A DNA stretch of 64,000 nt from Paenibacillus donghaensis (lineage in GTDB: Bacteria; Bacillota; Bacilli; Paenibacillales; Paenibacillaceae), in contig NZ_CP021780.1 of assembly GCF_002192415.1 (NCBI RefSeq), positions 5,518,001-5,582,000 on the forward strand. The letters run 5' to 3'. Positions 1 through 9,200 of the stretch are shown here, piece by piece; within the stretch, counting starts at the first letter, position 1, and every line of letters starts with the position of its first letter. The translations under genes and the position numbers were made by a program. The notes beneath the pieces are model-generated. The model had not been told where the DNA came from and made no database searches. It worked only from the letters and a program-made list of their open reading frames with translations.

Positions 1-163
1 AACGGCCGTCTGTGAGGAAGAAAACTTCCTTTTGGGTAACCAGCAAAGCAGAATCTTCACCAGTAAAGCCACACAGATAACGAACATTTTTGGGATTGCT
101 GATGTACAAGGCCGGAAGGCTTTCCTCCTCCATTGTGCTCAACAGATTTTCAATTCGTCTCAT
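1..163 (-). CDS. Xaa-Pro peptidase (M24 family), N-terminal part only
   Basis: The minus-strand frame starts at the ATG at 161-163 behind AGAAGGT and runs off the left edge of the window. The 54 visible residues (MRRIENLLSTMEEESLPALY, then a stretch with NPKNVRYLCGFTGEDSALL and FLTDGR) match the start of the creatinase-type N-terminal domain of proline-specific aminopeptidases such as PepQ/YpdF/YqhT. These cytoplasmic metalloenzymes remove N-terminal residues before proline. The metal-binding catalytic half lies outside the window. It starts 36 bases after the GH127 stop on the same strand, so the two are probably cotranscribed, although no functional link is evident. The family call rests on N-terminal similarity only. 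Confidence 0.75.
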   Translation of the reverse strand, partial: MRRIENLLSTMEEESLPALYISNPKNVRYLCGFTGEDSALLVTQKEVFFLTDGR

Positions 164-199
164 TTACCTTCTCACACTCCTCCACGGATTTCATTCTCG

Positions 200-2479
200 T
201 CAAATGGTCTTGATATACAAATGATACGGCTCATGGTTTAATTCCGCCAAAGGGGCAAATTCAAGCTGCTTCTCCTTGAAGACAAAACGGTTGGTCCCCG
301 CGATTCGCTCTATGCTCTCCTGCACATTTCCTGTGCGGAGGGGCAACTCATAAAAGTCTTTGCGGTCGGATACAGCCGCCAGGATATAGGGACCAAAGGC
401 GAGAGAGGCGGTATCGTCCTTATCGGGAGCAAATTCCAACCGCAGCTCCGGTGCAAAATGAACGGTTACCTTATCTTGCTTGCGCCAGTCACGGGTTACG
501 GTGACATAACCGTTCTCTTCGGTAAAAGTAACCTGCTCACCGTTGAGTTCAACCTTGACAGCTCCTTGATGCCAGTAAGGCTTGCGGATCTTTAACCGGG
601 TTTTCTTCAAGGCCAGAATGGACAGCCCGATCTCTCCAGTAAAGATTTCAGGAACCGCTTGCACCACATGCAGTCCATTGTCTGCATCCAACAGCTCGGA
701 TGATACAAACAGGTTGACATATAAAGCGTCCGTGTCCTCGAAGTAGACCGCTTCCGTATATTTGAAATGGGCCTCCAGGCCTGTCCCGTGACAGCAGGAG
801 TTCTCCTCGTCATAGCCCTTTTGCCCGCCGGGGCTGGTGGGCATAAAGTAGGTGCTTGCTCCCAGGCATTCATGGTCGGTTGTCGCAAGAATATGGTTCA
901 GCATGGTTCTCTCGTAATAATCCATATAATGCACATCATTTTCATACGCATATAGGTGTTTGGTGAGCTTAAGCATGTTATAGGACGCACAGGTTTCGGC
1001 GGTATGCTCCGTCAGATGGGCGCCGATCTTGTTGGGCTGCTTGAACATCTCGCCCTCGCCGGTTCCGCCGATGGAGTAAATATGGGAATTCACAACCGAC
1101 TGCCAGAAGAACTGGGCGATATCATAATACTTCTTCTCTTGGGTTGCCTCAAATATCTTGAGTGCTCCAACCACCTGGGGAATATGCTGATTGGCATGCA
1201 AGGCTCCCAAGGCATCCACTTCTTGCTCCATTGGGAAGAACAGGCGATCATTGTCAAACAGCTTGGCCGCTTTCATATGATTTTCTTTGTCCGTATACGT
1301 ATAGAGCTCAGCCAGTGACTCATTGATCCCCCCAAACTCGCCCGCAATGTACATGCTCCACATCTTGATTAATTGTTCATGCGGCAATGCGCTCAAGCGG
1401 TTGTATACCCAGTCGCCGAGCTTGTCGGCAATGGTTAGTGCCAGTTGGATTCCCGCAATGTGATAGCTGTCCAGCAAGCCGGCAAAAATTTTGTGCAGCG
1501 TGTAATAAGGCGCCCAGATTTCCGGATAGCGCACATATGTTTGAAGCAAATCAAATTGCTCCTCCGAATACGCGCTGATAAAGCCGTACTGGTATCTGTG
1601 ATCTGCTTCAAAGGCCAATTGGACTTTGTTTAATTCTTCAATCAGGTAAGTCAATTTGCCGTAAATCTGCTCGTTGCCCGTTGACGCATAGCACAGAGCG
1701 AGAGCCGACAGATAGTGTCCAGTCGTGTGTCCCTTCAGCAAGCTGTCGGGCGAATCCCAGCCGATCATCTCAGGGGCTCCCAGGGTATGGATCCCGGCTG
1801 CTTTCCTGAAATTGTACAGCATTTGATCATCGTCAACCTTCAACAGGAAGGCCAGTCTTCGATCCTGCGCAGTTTTTAATCGCGATGGCCCACGCAGGTT
1901 TACCTTCTTCGCCGGAAAGGCATGCAGCAAGGCCTGTTTGACGTTCTTCTTCTCGACCGTTTCCTTGACGATGACGGTTGCATCTACCTCGTAAAGCGTG
2001 TCCGTCAGATGGCCAGCCGTTTTTTTCTCCCCAATCTCGGCGTATAGTCTTTCTGCTCCCCCATGCCAATGGACCTGATGGGCAATGACATCGCCGGTTA
2101 CAGTTTGAATAGACACAACGGAGGGCAAGCAAAATCTCGTATTCACTTGTTGCTCTATGCGAACGGGGAAGATTTTTTTAACCTGGATTTTGTTTTTTTC
2201 CTCAAGAATGTTCACCTCAAAAACCTTATCCATCCTTGCCTCACCGTACTGGAAGATTGCGGTTAGAGGAACGATCCGGTCCCCTTTGCCATATTCAGGC
2301 TGATGCACTTTCCCAGAGCCGTCAATCCAACGGTCATCTTTTGAAGACCAGGTAATGATGGAGCCATGCTTGCCCTCAGTCGGCAAGGCGATATCAAACT
2401 CTACGGTTTTCAAATTTCCCAGGTGCAAGGCCTCAATGTCTTGTTGGACCGTTTCCTGATCACTGGATTTAACCGACAT
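200..2479 (-). CDS. GH127 family beta-L-arabinofuranosidase-type glycoside hydrolase
   Basis: Predicted cytoplasmic glycosidase of the DUF1680/GH127 family, whose characterised member HypBA1 releases beta-L-arabinofuranose. The start is the ATG at 2477-2479 (MSVKSS), which has AAGGAGG six bases upstream; the longer frame from 2512 lacks this. The product is 759 residues. An N-terminal Ig-like domain of the atrophied bacterial type (about residues 25-90, ITWSSKD...VFEVNI) precedes an alpha/alpha-barrel catalytic domain. The zinc/thiolate centre of the family is present: E495 and C497 in AETC, and the adjacent pair C562-C563 in NSCCHGTG, where the first cysteine of the pair is the expected nucleophile. 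No signal peptide is seen. The gene is divergent from an AraC regulator that probably controls it. The substrate could differ from arabinofuranosides, since GH127 and relatives are diverse. Confidence 0.9.
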   Translation of the reverse strand: MSVKSSDQETVQQDIEALHLGNLKTVEFDIALPTEGKHGSIITWSSKDDRWIDGSGKVHQPEYGKGDRIVPLTAIFQYGEARMDKVFEVNILEEKNKIQVKKIFPVRIEQQVNTRFCLPSVVSIQTVTGDVIAHQVHWHGGAERLYAEIGEKKTAGHLTDTLYEVDATVIVKETVEKKNVKQALLHAFPAKKVNLRGPSRLKTAQDRRLAFLLKVDDDQMLYNFRKAAGIHTLGAPEMIGWDSPDSLLKGHTTGHYLSALALCYASTGNEQIYGKLTYLIEELNKVQLAFEADHRYQYGFISAYSEEQFDLLQTYVRYPEIWAPYYTLHKIFAGLLDSYHIAGIQLALTIADKLGDWVYNRLSALPHEQLIKMWSMYIAGEFGGINESLAELYTYTDKENHMKAAKLFDNDRLFFPMEQEVDALGALHANQHIPQVVGALKIFEATQEKKYYDIAQFFWQSVVNSHIYSIGGTGEGEMFKQPNKIGAHLTEHTAETCASYNMLKLTKHLYAYENDVHYMDYYERTMLNHILATTDHECLGASTYFMPTSPGGQKGYDEENSCCHGTGLEAHFKYTEAVYFEDTDALYVNLFVSSELLDADNGLHVVQAVPEIFTGEIGLSILALKKTRLKIRKPYWHQGAVKVELNGEQVTFTEENGYVTVTRDWRKQDKVTVHFAPELRLEFAPDKDDTASLAFGPYILAAVSDRKDFYELPLRTGNVQESIERIAGTNRFVFKEKQLEFAPLAELNHEPYHLYIKTI

Positions 2480-2664
2480 GTACTTTCCTCCTTGACATTT
2501 AATCACTTTCACAGGATTAATGGTACAGGAAATAAAAATCAGTGTCGGTAGTTGAAAAAAAGAATAGGTGGATTATATTTACTACTATCGGGATGTTGCC
2601 GAGACGTACTTGCCCGCTTATGGATTTCACGCAGCTATGTCTAATGTTGAGGGGAGTCACTGTC

Positions 2665-3522
2665 ATGTATTTTGTTGATAAGAAATATGCGGAGCATGCA
2701 ACCTTTTTATCCGCAGGCACTTTCATCACGAACCAGCCTTGGATTCACTCCGAACGGGTCATTGACAGCTATGAAATCATCAGTCCAATCGAGTCTACGC
2801 TTTACATCGAGTGCAACAATATTCCCTACGCCATAGAATCGGGTGAGATATTGGTCATTCCGCCGCATACTCCTCACAAGGGAATCAAATATTGTGAGGG
2901 CCGTATGAAATTCCACTGGCTTCATTTCTCATCGATAAATCTGAGTATCCACACGGAGACAGAGGTCATTCGGGAGCTCAATGACAACAACCCCGATGAA
3001 ATGATTATCTTGCCCGTGCACACCAACAAAATCGATTCCAGGCGTTTTCATGTCATGTTCAATCAATTGCTGGATTTATATCAGGAAAAGAAGCGGGAAA
3101 CTTACCTGAATGCTTATTTAAGCTGCCTTTTACATGAAGTGACCTCCGAAATCATGAGTGTACTGACCCAGAAAAATGTCAACGTCAACCGCCTGCAGCC
3201 GATCCAGGACTGGATTCGGATTCACGCTTTTGACGACGTAACGATTGATAAAATTGCCGACCATTTCAAATACAACAAAAACTATCTGTCGAGAATTTAC
3301 AAAGAGAATACCGGGATCGGAATTTCCGAGCAAATCATCACCTTCCGATTGAAGCATGCCAAGGAGTTGCTGACAGAGACGGATTTGAGCATTGTCCAAA
3401 TCGCCTCGGAGGTGGGTTACGAGGATTCAAAATATTTCATGCGTTTGTTTAAAAAATATGAAAGCATTACCCCGACCCAATACAGGAAAACATTTTTTAA
3501 CAAGCATTACAATAAAAAATGA
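2665..3522 (+). CDS. AraC family transcriptional regulator
   Basis: DNA-binding regulator of about 285 residues. The ATG at 2665 is chosen because TGAGGGGAG lies eight bases upstream; the frame is open further upstream (to 2542) but without a ribosome binding site. The N-terminal half has a cupin-type sugar-sensing fold, with IESGEILVIPPHTPHKG at about residues 58-74. The C-terminal 100 residues carry the two AraC helix-turn-helix motifs: TIDKIADHFKYNKNYLSRIYKE, split here only for description, and SIVQIASEVGYEDSKYFMRLF followed by the family PTQYR ending. It is transcribed divergently from the GH127 gene across about 185 bases, the usual layout for a local activator of a glycoside-utilisation gene. 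The inducer is unknown. Confidence 0.9.
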   Translation: MYFVDKKYAEHATFLSAGTFITNQPWIHSERVIDSYEIISPIESTLYIECNNIPYAIESGEILVIPPHTPHKGIKYCEGRMKFHWLHFSSINLSIHTETEVIRELNDNNPDEMIILPVHTNKIDSRRFHVMFNQLLDLYQEKKRETYLNAYLSCLLHEVTSEIMSVLTQKNVNVNRLQPIQDWIRIHAFDDVTIDKIADHFKYNKNYLSRIYKENTGIGISEQIITFRLKHAKELLTETDLSIVQIASEVGYEDSKYFMRLFKKYESITPTQYRKTFFNKHYNKK

Positions 3523-3650
3523 AGAGAGCCATCCTTGTGTTGCGTTATCCACTTAACCTATGGTTTGGGCTACCGTATTGAAAAAGAAATCATGTTATCA
3601 TAAAAAAAGAAAGCGATACCAATTATTTTTCTTGCGGGGGTGCACATGTA

Positions 3651-4715
3651 GTGGTGAACGGTGAATTGCACATAACGACTGCCCAATTTATTGATTCGCA
3701 CCGGATTGAATTGGTTTGGAATGATGAGGCGGAGGGGGCACAACATCCAAATGCTTTTTTGGTTGAGCTGGATGGGGTGAATGTGCCTATTTGCGGCAAT
3801 GAGGATGAGGAGGCTTGGGATACAAGGTGTGTGTATGAGGCGTCCAAGCGACGAACAACGCTTTACCTGCTGAATCCCATACAGCTGGGTGATTTGGGCA
3901 GGGTCAAGCTTACCGTGGTGGGACAAATTACGAACAGGCAGGGAAGCGCAGTGCCGGTCAACCAGCCCTATATAATCAAAAAATGGCAAGCCTACTATAC
4001 CAGATTTACCAGAACCTCTTCCGGCATTCTCATCAAATCCTCTTCCTGCGTCGGTTATCAGGTGCATGACCAAGCCTGTGAAATGATTGAGGTGATGTTG
4101 AGTAAAAGGCCGGAGGTCGCGCGGAAGCTGGAGGAACTTCATGCCTCTCTGGCTATTTACGGTCTGCAGGAGGACGCCTATGATATACCGGAGCATCGCG
4201 GCGGAGCGGACTTTTTAACCCGTCCTGTGGAAGGCTTCGGTGGAACGCCGCAAATTCCGACGACCTCTGTGTCGGAAAAAAACATCATGCGGTATAGGGA
4301 TAGGGAGATTCAAACCCGGTACCTCAATGAATCCATCCTGGCCCATGAATTTGGGCATGCCATTCATTTAATCGGGATCAACCATCTGGAGGATCAGACC
4401 TTAGCTAGACAACTGGTCAACGCCTATGAGCATGCCGTGGCCAGCGGCCTCTGGCTCCATACCTACGCGATTTCCAATTACGAGGAGTACTTTGCCACAC
4501 TAACCACAATCTGGTTTAATGTCATGGCCGAAAGCAAGGACGGTACCTGGGACGGGGTTAGAGGGCCAGTTAATACGCGGGAAGAGCTAAAGGTCTATGA
4601 TCCGCTGGGCTATGCCTTTTTTGAGTCAATCTATCCTGACCGGGCATTCCCGGAGCCCTGGAGCAGCACGGCCAATGAGTTTTCCGTTCAAGACCTGCTG
4701 CCTGCTGCGGAGTGA
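3651..4715 (+). CDS. putative zinc metallopeptidase, anthrax lethal-factor-like (gluzincin)
   Basis: A 354-residue protein of uncertain role. The start is GTG at 3651 or the adjacent GTG at 3654, behind a GGGGG run at 3636-3640. Residues 1-105 look like an Ig-like beta domain (IELVWNDE...FLVELDGVNVPI...GRVKLTVVG). The C-terminal half has the zincin signature HEFGHAIH at about residues 234-241 and, about 45 residues later, NYEEYFATLTTIWF, which fits the downstream glutamate ligand of lethal-factor-type (ATLF) gluzincins. No convincing signal peptide is seen. The gene stands alone, convergent with the alpha-galactosidase gene across a perfect terminator hairpin. Function, substrate and secretion are unknown; only the metal-site motif is secure. 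Confidence 0.7.
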   Translation: MVNGELHITTAQFIDSHRIELVWNDEAEGAQHPNAFLVELDGVNVPICGNEDEEAWDTRCVYEASKRRTTLYLLNPIQLGDLGRVKLTVVGQITNRQGSAVPVNQPYIIKKWQAYYTRFTRTSSGILIKSSSCVGYQVHDQACEMIEVMLSKRPEVARKLEELHASLAIYGLQEDAYDIPEHRGGADFLTRPVEGFGGTPQIPTTSVSEKNIMRYRDREIQTRYLNESILAHEFGHAIHLIGINHLEDQTLARQLVNAYEHAVASGLWLHTYAISNYEEYFATLTTIWFNVMAESKDGTWDGVRGPVNTREELKVYDPLGYAFFESIYPDRAFPEPWSSTANEFSVQDLLPAAE

Positions 4716-4738
4716 ATAGTTGAATATGGAAATGCACA

Positions 4739-4778
4739 GGAGGTCCCGGAAACCAGTGAAATGGTTTCCGGGACCTCC
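4739..4778. terminator. bidirectional Rho-independent terminator
   Basis: A perfect 16-bp inverted repeat (4739-4754 with 4763-4778, GGAGGTCCCGGAAACC and its complement) with an 8-base loop lies between the convergent zincin and GH36 genes. It can end transcription from both sides; the T-run is short. Confidence 0.85.
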
Positions 4779-4801
4779 TTATTGCAGAAGTGGGCCAAGG
4801 G

Positions 4802-7024
4802 CTAGTCTGCCTCCAAAATAAAAATGCGGGAAAGAAAATCGCCTCTTGGCACCTTGGAATGGTACTCGCCAGATGTATGGTCGTTTAAAACAATGCCGAT
4901 CTCCATCAATTCATCGCCGAAATAGCCGCGTTCGCCAAAATGGGCGATCCGGTATTTTTTGTGAGGGTCCAGGCCGGCAAGCTTCAATCGCCGATAGCCG
5001 TCATTAACCTTCGTAAGGATGCGATAATAGCCGACGATTGCCTGGTTTCTGTCCCTGGATCGAACCATCCATGCTGTTTCATTACCCTGGAAGGGACTGG
5101 CTAGCCGATAAAAAATCCCCCGCGCCATGAGCCCACGGTACTTCTTCATAAAGGTGATTTGTTCCTGAACCGTTGCTTTTTCTTCATCGGACAACAGGCT
5201 GATATCCAGCTCATAGCCAAAGGTACCAAAATAGGCGACATCGCCTCGGGTAGTCAGGGAAACGCTGCGGGATGTCTGGTGATTGGGCACAGCGGAAACA
5301 TGGGAGCCCATGCTGCTGAGCGGGTATACAAGCGAAGTGCCGTATTGTATTTTTAACCGTTCGACGGCGTCCGTATTATCGGAAATCCATCCTTGGGGCG
5401 AGTAATACAGCATCCCCGGATCAAATCGTCCGCCTCCGCTGGCGCATGACTCGAACAAGACCTCGGGAAATTTACCGGTCAGCCGTTCGTACAATTCATA
5501 TATCCCCAGGATGTATTGATGGTATACCCTTCCTTGAAAATCACATTCCCTTCCTTGGGAAAATACCTCGGACATCGAGCGGTTCATATCCCATTTCACA
5601 TAGGAGATATCAGAGCCGGCTAACAGATTGCTGAGGGTCTCATCCAAGTAATCAATGACCTCCGCCTTCGTCAAGTCCAGGACATATTGATTTCGACCCG
5701 GACTCATCGGACGGTAAGGGACGGATAAAACCCAGTCCGGGTGCTTCTCATAAAGCTTGCTCGCTTTGCTGATCATTTCCGGTTCAAACCAAAGGCCGAA
5801 TTTCAGCCCCAAAGCGGTAATCTTGGAGGCCAGGCCGGAGATGCCGTTGGGCAGCTTGGCCTTGTTGGGGAACCAGTCCCCGAGAGAGGTCGTGTCTGTA
5901 TTGCGTTCGCCGAACCAGCCATCATCCAGAACAAACCATTCGATTCCCAGCTCAGTGGCCGTACGGGCAATTCCGAGTATTTTGTCCTCATCAAAATTCA
6001 TGTAGGTGGCTTCCCAGTTGTTGATTAGGATGGGACGCTCCCTGTCTCTCCAGAAGCCCCGGACCAACCGTTGTTGATACAGCTCGTGGAACACTTGACT
6101 CATCCTGTTCATGCCTTTATCCGAATACACCAACACTGCCTCCGGCGTTTGAAAGCTATCTCCCGGTTCCAAAGCCCAACTGAAGCCATGCGGATGAATG
6201 CCCATCATTATACGTGTTACATCAAACGTATCCACCTCCGCCTGAGCCAGAAAATTGCCGCTGTACACTAAACTGAATCCGATCGCCTCACCGAGAAACT
6301 CCGTGGTATTCTTGCGCTTCAAACCGATGAAGGGGTTATAATTGTGGCTGCTGTGCCCCCGCAGGCTGTATATGCTTTGAATACCCTGGTGCAGAGGGAC
6401 AGTCTGAATATGCCGCTCCCTCCCCCAGGCACCAGTCAAGCTCAGTAGGTCATACTCCTTATCCGGAAGCTCGAGGTTGAAGCTCATGGCAGTTTCAAGG
6501 CGGATTCTCTCTGTGCCTGAATGGCTTATTCTCATAGATCGGGTTAATACAGGCAACTGGTTGAAGAGAGTATATTGCAGCTCCACCTGACAGGCGAGAG
6601 TCTTGTCGATTAAACAAACACGTACGGTATCGGCCTCGTTGTCCGCTTCGACATACGTTGCAGGCAGGCCTTCAAGCGAAGGCTTGCCCGGGAGGATCTG
6701 ATGACTCAAATACTCGAAACGGGTCGTGCTGCTGCCATCCTGCTGGACAACATGCAGCCCGCAGTTTCTTAAATCGCCTGCACCATAAACCGACACTTCC
6801 TGTTTGACCTGTTCCAGGGAGAACTTGGAGTTCCCTTCAAAAACGCAGGGAGACATATCGCGAAACCCCCATTCCAGCAGGTGGGAGAAATCCTCCTGGT
6901 CCTGAATCCTTTTGCCGTAATACAAATGGCCAAGCTGCTGATTCGGCATGACGCAAAAGATGTAACTGATTTCATCATTGTACAAGTGAAATTGCTTGGT
7001 GCTTTCATGGTAGATCACGGGCAC
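4802..7024 (-). CDS. GH36 alpha-galactosidase
   Basis: Hydrolyses terminal alpha-1,6-linked galactose from melibiose, raffinose-type sugars or galactomannan fragments. The start is GTG at 7022-7024 with AAAGGAG eight bases upstream, giving 740 residues, the normal length for bacterial GH36 subgroup I; the frame extends to 7072 without a ribosome binding site. An N-terminal beta-supersandwich (about 1-330) precedes the TIM barrel, which shows WFVLDDGWFGER, KWDMNRSMSE with nucleophile D479, and CASGGGRFDPGML followed by WISDNTDA with acid/base D549. These positions fit the characterised Geobacillus AgaA layout. There is no signal peptide, so the substrate must be imported. The transporter gene lies 57 bases upstream on the same strand and is presumably in the same operon. 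Confidence 0.95.
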   Translation of the reverse strand: MPVIYHESTKQFHLYNDEISYIFCVMPNQQLGHLYYGKRIQDQEDFSHLLEWGFRDMSPCVFEGNSKFSLEQVKQEVSVYGAGDLRNCGLHVVQQDGSSTTRFEYLSHQILPGKPSLEGLPATYVEADNEADTVRVCLIDKTLACQVELQYTLFNQLPVLTRSMRISHSGTERIRLETAMSFNLELPDKEYDLLSLTGAWGRERHIQTVPLHQGIQSIYSLRGHSSHNYNPFIGLKRKNTTEFLGEAIGFSLVYSGNFLAQAEVDTFDVTRIMMGIHPHGFSWALEPGDSFQTPEAVLVYSDKGMNRMSQVFHELYQQRLVRGFWRDRERPILINNWEATYMNFDEDKILGIARTATELGIEWFVLDDGWFGERNTDTTSLGDWFPNKAKLPNGISGLASKITALGLKFGLWFEPEMISKASKLYEKHPDWVLSVPYRPMSPGRNQYVLDLTKAEVIDYLDETLSNLLAGSDISYVKWDMNRSMSEVFSQGRECDFQGRVYHQYILGIYELYERLTGKFPEVLFESCASGGGRFDPGMLYYSPQGWISDNTDAVERLKIQYGTSLVYPLSSMGSHVSAVPNHQTSRSVSLTTRGDVAYFGTFGYELDISLLSDEEKATVQEQITFMKKYRGLMARGIFYRLASPFQGNETAWMVRSRDRNQAIVGYYRILTKVNDGYRRLKLAGLDPHKKYRIAHFGERGYFGDELMEIGIVLNDHTSGEYHSKVPRGDFLSRIFILEAD

Positions 7025-7081
7025 GGGAAAAACTCCTTTCAAAAAAGTGCTGACAAGTGAATTTGTCAACACTGTCGCTTA

Positions 7082-8596
7082 TTAGTCCATATCTTTTTCG
7101 ATATTTTTGGAAAAGAGGAAGATGAGCAGAGCCGTAATAAACAGAAGTCCTGTCATAATGGGGAACAAGTTGACCTGCTCGTCGGCCGTTTGATAGAAGG
7201 TGAACAGAATCAAGGCAATTCCGTTTCCAATCGTGCCTGCCTGGCCCCAAGCGGTTTGCATCTGGGTATCGTAAGCATCGGGCGACAATTTGGCTACAAG
7301 CGATGAACCGATGGGCCAAACCAGATTGTCGGAGAACGTAAGGAACAGATAATAGAATACCATCCAAAGCAGGTTGTAAGGGGCCTGGTCCTTAAACAGA
7401 ATAATCGGTATGGTCAGCAAGCCGAAGCCGCAAGCAGAGAACAATATACCCAGACCGTATTTATAAGTGGTGCGAATATGGGTGGCCCGTGTTTTGGTCC
7501 ACAGCCAGACAAAGACGGGGGACAAGGCCAGGCCAAAAATGGTATAAATGGTGCCCACCGATCCTGGAGCAATTTCAATTCCAAAAATATGGCGATTGAT
7601 TTTCTGATCGATAAAAATCGCCACAGTGGAAGTCAGCATGGTTCCGCAAAGCGCCATCACAATCTGGGCTGAGAATAATTTGAGGAAGGGCTTTAGCCGT
7701 CTTCTGTCCCGGTCGGTTAAATCATCTTTCCTCATGAGATTGGTCAGGAAAGCAATCGGAATAATAAAGGTGGCTGAAGTGATAATGTTTAATACTCCTT
7801 GGAAGGACATCACATCGTTGATGACCAACACCACAATGGTGCCTATAAAGATAATCATAACGATCAGGAACCGGGTAAATAATGTTTTGAATTTCCCTTT
7901 TTCAAGAGGCTTGATCGGTTTTTCGCCCAAGGGTCCAAAATATTTGTATTGTGTAAAGAAAATCACCGCACCATACAGGAAGGCAGCCACAGCCGCGATC
8001 AAGAAGCCCAGATGGAAATTTTTCATTCCGATTTGGCCGACCAAGAGCGGAGCAACAAGACCGGCAATATTGTTGGCAATCGTGTGAATGGTAAAGGCGG
8101 CGTCCCGTCTGCCGCTTTCGGATTTGCGGTAGAGCTGGCCGGTCAAGGAAGCGTTGCTTGCCCCCATAATGGGAAGCGCCATCAAAAACAATGCGATGAA
8201 TGCAAAAATCCTTCCTTGTGTCAGGGAGAATGCCGGAATGGCCAAAACGCCAAATGCTGTCCCTTTCACAATGTTGCCAATAATCAGAGCTTTGCGCATG
8301 CCCAATACCCGGTCAGCCAGCCAGCTTCCCAATATGCCAAATATGGAGTTGCAGGCGCCCATTGCTGTAATCATGGATGCAGCCTGACCCTGTGTGAAGC
8401 CTAACCCTTTCATGTATGGACTGTAGAGATAAAAAATTAAAATCGCGTACAAAGCTCCCCAAGCAAATGAATTAAAAAAGTTCCCTGCTGCCAAAGCGCC
8501 TACACCTCTTGGGTGGCCCAAAAATTTCTTGTCGTCCAGTACCTCCTCCAACGATATATTTCTGGGATTCAAATTCGTATGGCTTTCATCGCTCAT
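7082..8596 (-). CDS. POT/MFS-type transporter
   Basis: Integral membrane carrier of 504 residues with about 12-14 hydrophobic segments. The start is the ATG at 8594-8596 (MSDESHTN) behind AAGGAAG; the longer open frame to 8824 runs through a terminator and is not credible. The pattern resembles the proton-dependent oligopeptide transporter branch of the major facilitator superfamily: NFFNSFAWGALYAIL in the first helix, ILGSWLADRVLGMRKAL after helix 2-3, and FTIHTIANNIAGLVAPLLVG in helix 5. It sits directly upstream of the alpha-galactosidase, which suggests it brings in a galactoside or a glycoconjugate rather than a peptide, but that is inference from position. Substrate specificity cannot be read from the sequence. 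Confidence 0.8.
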   Translation of the reverse strand: MSDESHTNLNPRNISLEEVLDDKKFLGHPRGVGALAAGNFFNSFAWGALYAILIFYLYSPYMKGLGFTQGQAASMITAMGACNSIFGILGSWLADRVLGMRKALIIGNIVKGTAFGVLAIPAFSLTQGRIFAFIALFLMALPIMGASNASLTGQLYRKSESGRRDAAFTIHTIANNIAGLVAPLLVGQIGMKNFHLGFLIAAVAAFLYGAVIFFTQYKYFGPLGEKPIKPLEKGKFKTLFTRFLIVMIIFIGTIVVLVINDVMSFQGVLNIITSATFIIPIAFLTNLMRKDDLTDRDRRRLKPFLKLFSAQIVMALCGTMLTSTVAIFIDQKINRHIFGIEIAPGSVGTIYTIFGLALSPVFVWLWTKTRATHIRTTYKYGLGILFSACGFGLLTIPIILFKDQAPYNLLWMVFYYLFLTFSDNLVWPIGSSLVAKLSPDAYDTQMQTAWGQAGTIGNGIALILFTFYQTADEQVNLFPIMTGLLFITALLIFLFSKNIEKDMD

Positions 8597-8622
8597 GGTT
8601 CTTCCTTCTTTCTTCGTATTTC

Positions 8623-8636
8623 TGAGAACGCTTTCC
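8623..8636 (-). promoter_or_regulatory. cre-like CcpA operator
   Basis: TGAGAACGCTTTCC at 8623-8636 matches the catabolite-responsive-element consensus TGWAANCGNTNNCW at all but two positions. It lies 27 bases before the transporter start, a position where CcpA binding would repress the transporter-alpha-galactosidase operon on glucose. Inferred from pattern only. Confidence 0.5.
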
Positions 8637-8773
8637 CTTTTAAAATATAGCAGATTCATTTCTGTAAAACGGTAGCGGATAGTTGGGATAGGTGGACATT
8701 TATTACCTATCGAGGAGGCATCCGCTCCTCTCGCGTCATCAAGACTTCGATGAACGCACCGTGGCCGTCCATA

Positions 8774-8812
8774 CAAAAAAAAGAGGATGCACCCGAGCTT
8801 TCGCTTGGGGTG
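8774..8812 (-). terminator. Rho-independent terminator, minus strand
   Basis: GAGGATGCACCC at 8783-8794 pairs with the complementary arm ending at 8812. On the minus strand the stem is followed by a run of eight T. It would stop transcripts coming from the tnpB element before they enter the transporter operon. Confidence 0.8.
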
Positions 8813-8853
8813 CATCCTCCGCATTTAAATCGCTTGTACTACGCTTATAAATT

Positions 8854-9019
8854 CCTTACACTGATAAAGACGATCCGCTCGACAAACAATCTATCTTTGA
8901 TGTTTACGCCAGGACCTCTGAAGATGGGCTGATTGATATTGAGATTAAATCTTGATATTGCGACCATTTCTAAGGCCACTGGATTAACGGAGCAGGAAAT
9001 CAATACACTGAGGAAGTGA
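8854..9019 (+). pseudogene. remnant of Rpn-type PD-(D/E)XK nuclease / transposase gene
   Basis: Two short plus-strand stretches in different frames match separate parts of the Rpn/YhgA-type recombination-promoting nuclease family. At 8854-8949 the frame reads PYTDKDDPLDKQSIFDVYAR then TSEDGLIDIEIK, the catalytic PD-(D/E)XK core including D...D-EIK-type residues. At 8951-9019 another frame reads LDIATISKATGLTEQEINTL followed by RK and stop, which resembles the C-terminal helix of the family. The middle of the protein is missing and the 5' end is gone, so the gene was deleted internally. The TGA stop overlaps the right end of the adjacent IS200/IS605-type element, which suggests the element inserted at the tail of this gene. 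Confidence 0.7.
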
Positions 9020-9200
9020 ACTACACGCCACCTAAGAGGTGGGTGCTTCTTGGTCAATAGAGCTACTGCTCCAAGTTTACCCAAGCTTATAGGCTAGTTC
9101 CTAGCCCAATCGTTGCCATCTTATATGGCTAATTTTAGTAAGTTTTTAGCTGCGTTTACATCTCTATCGTGTTGGGCACCACATTCAGGACAAGTCCATT
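9019..9200 (-). ncRNA. candidate reRNA/omega-RNA at the tnpB 3' end
   Basis: In characterised IS200/IS605 elements the guide RNA of TnpB is made from the end of tnpB and its 3' untranslated region, with the guide at the element boundary. Here about 100 bases follow the tnpB stop before the boundary, containing a stable terminal hairpin (9028-9042) and complementary blocks around 9060-9105. If the same rule holds, the guide would begin at about 9019 and read into the nuclease remnant. This is inference by position. Confidence 0.35.
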
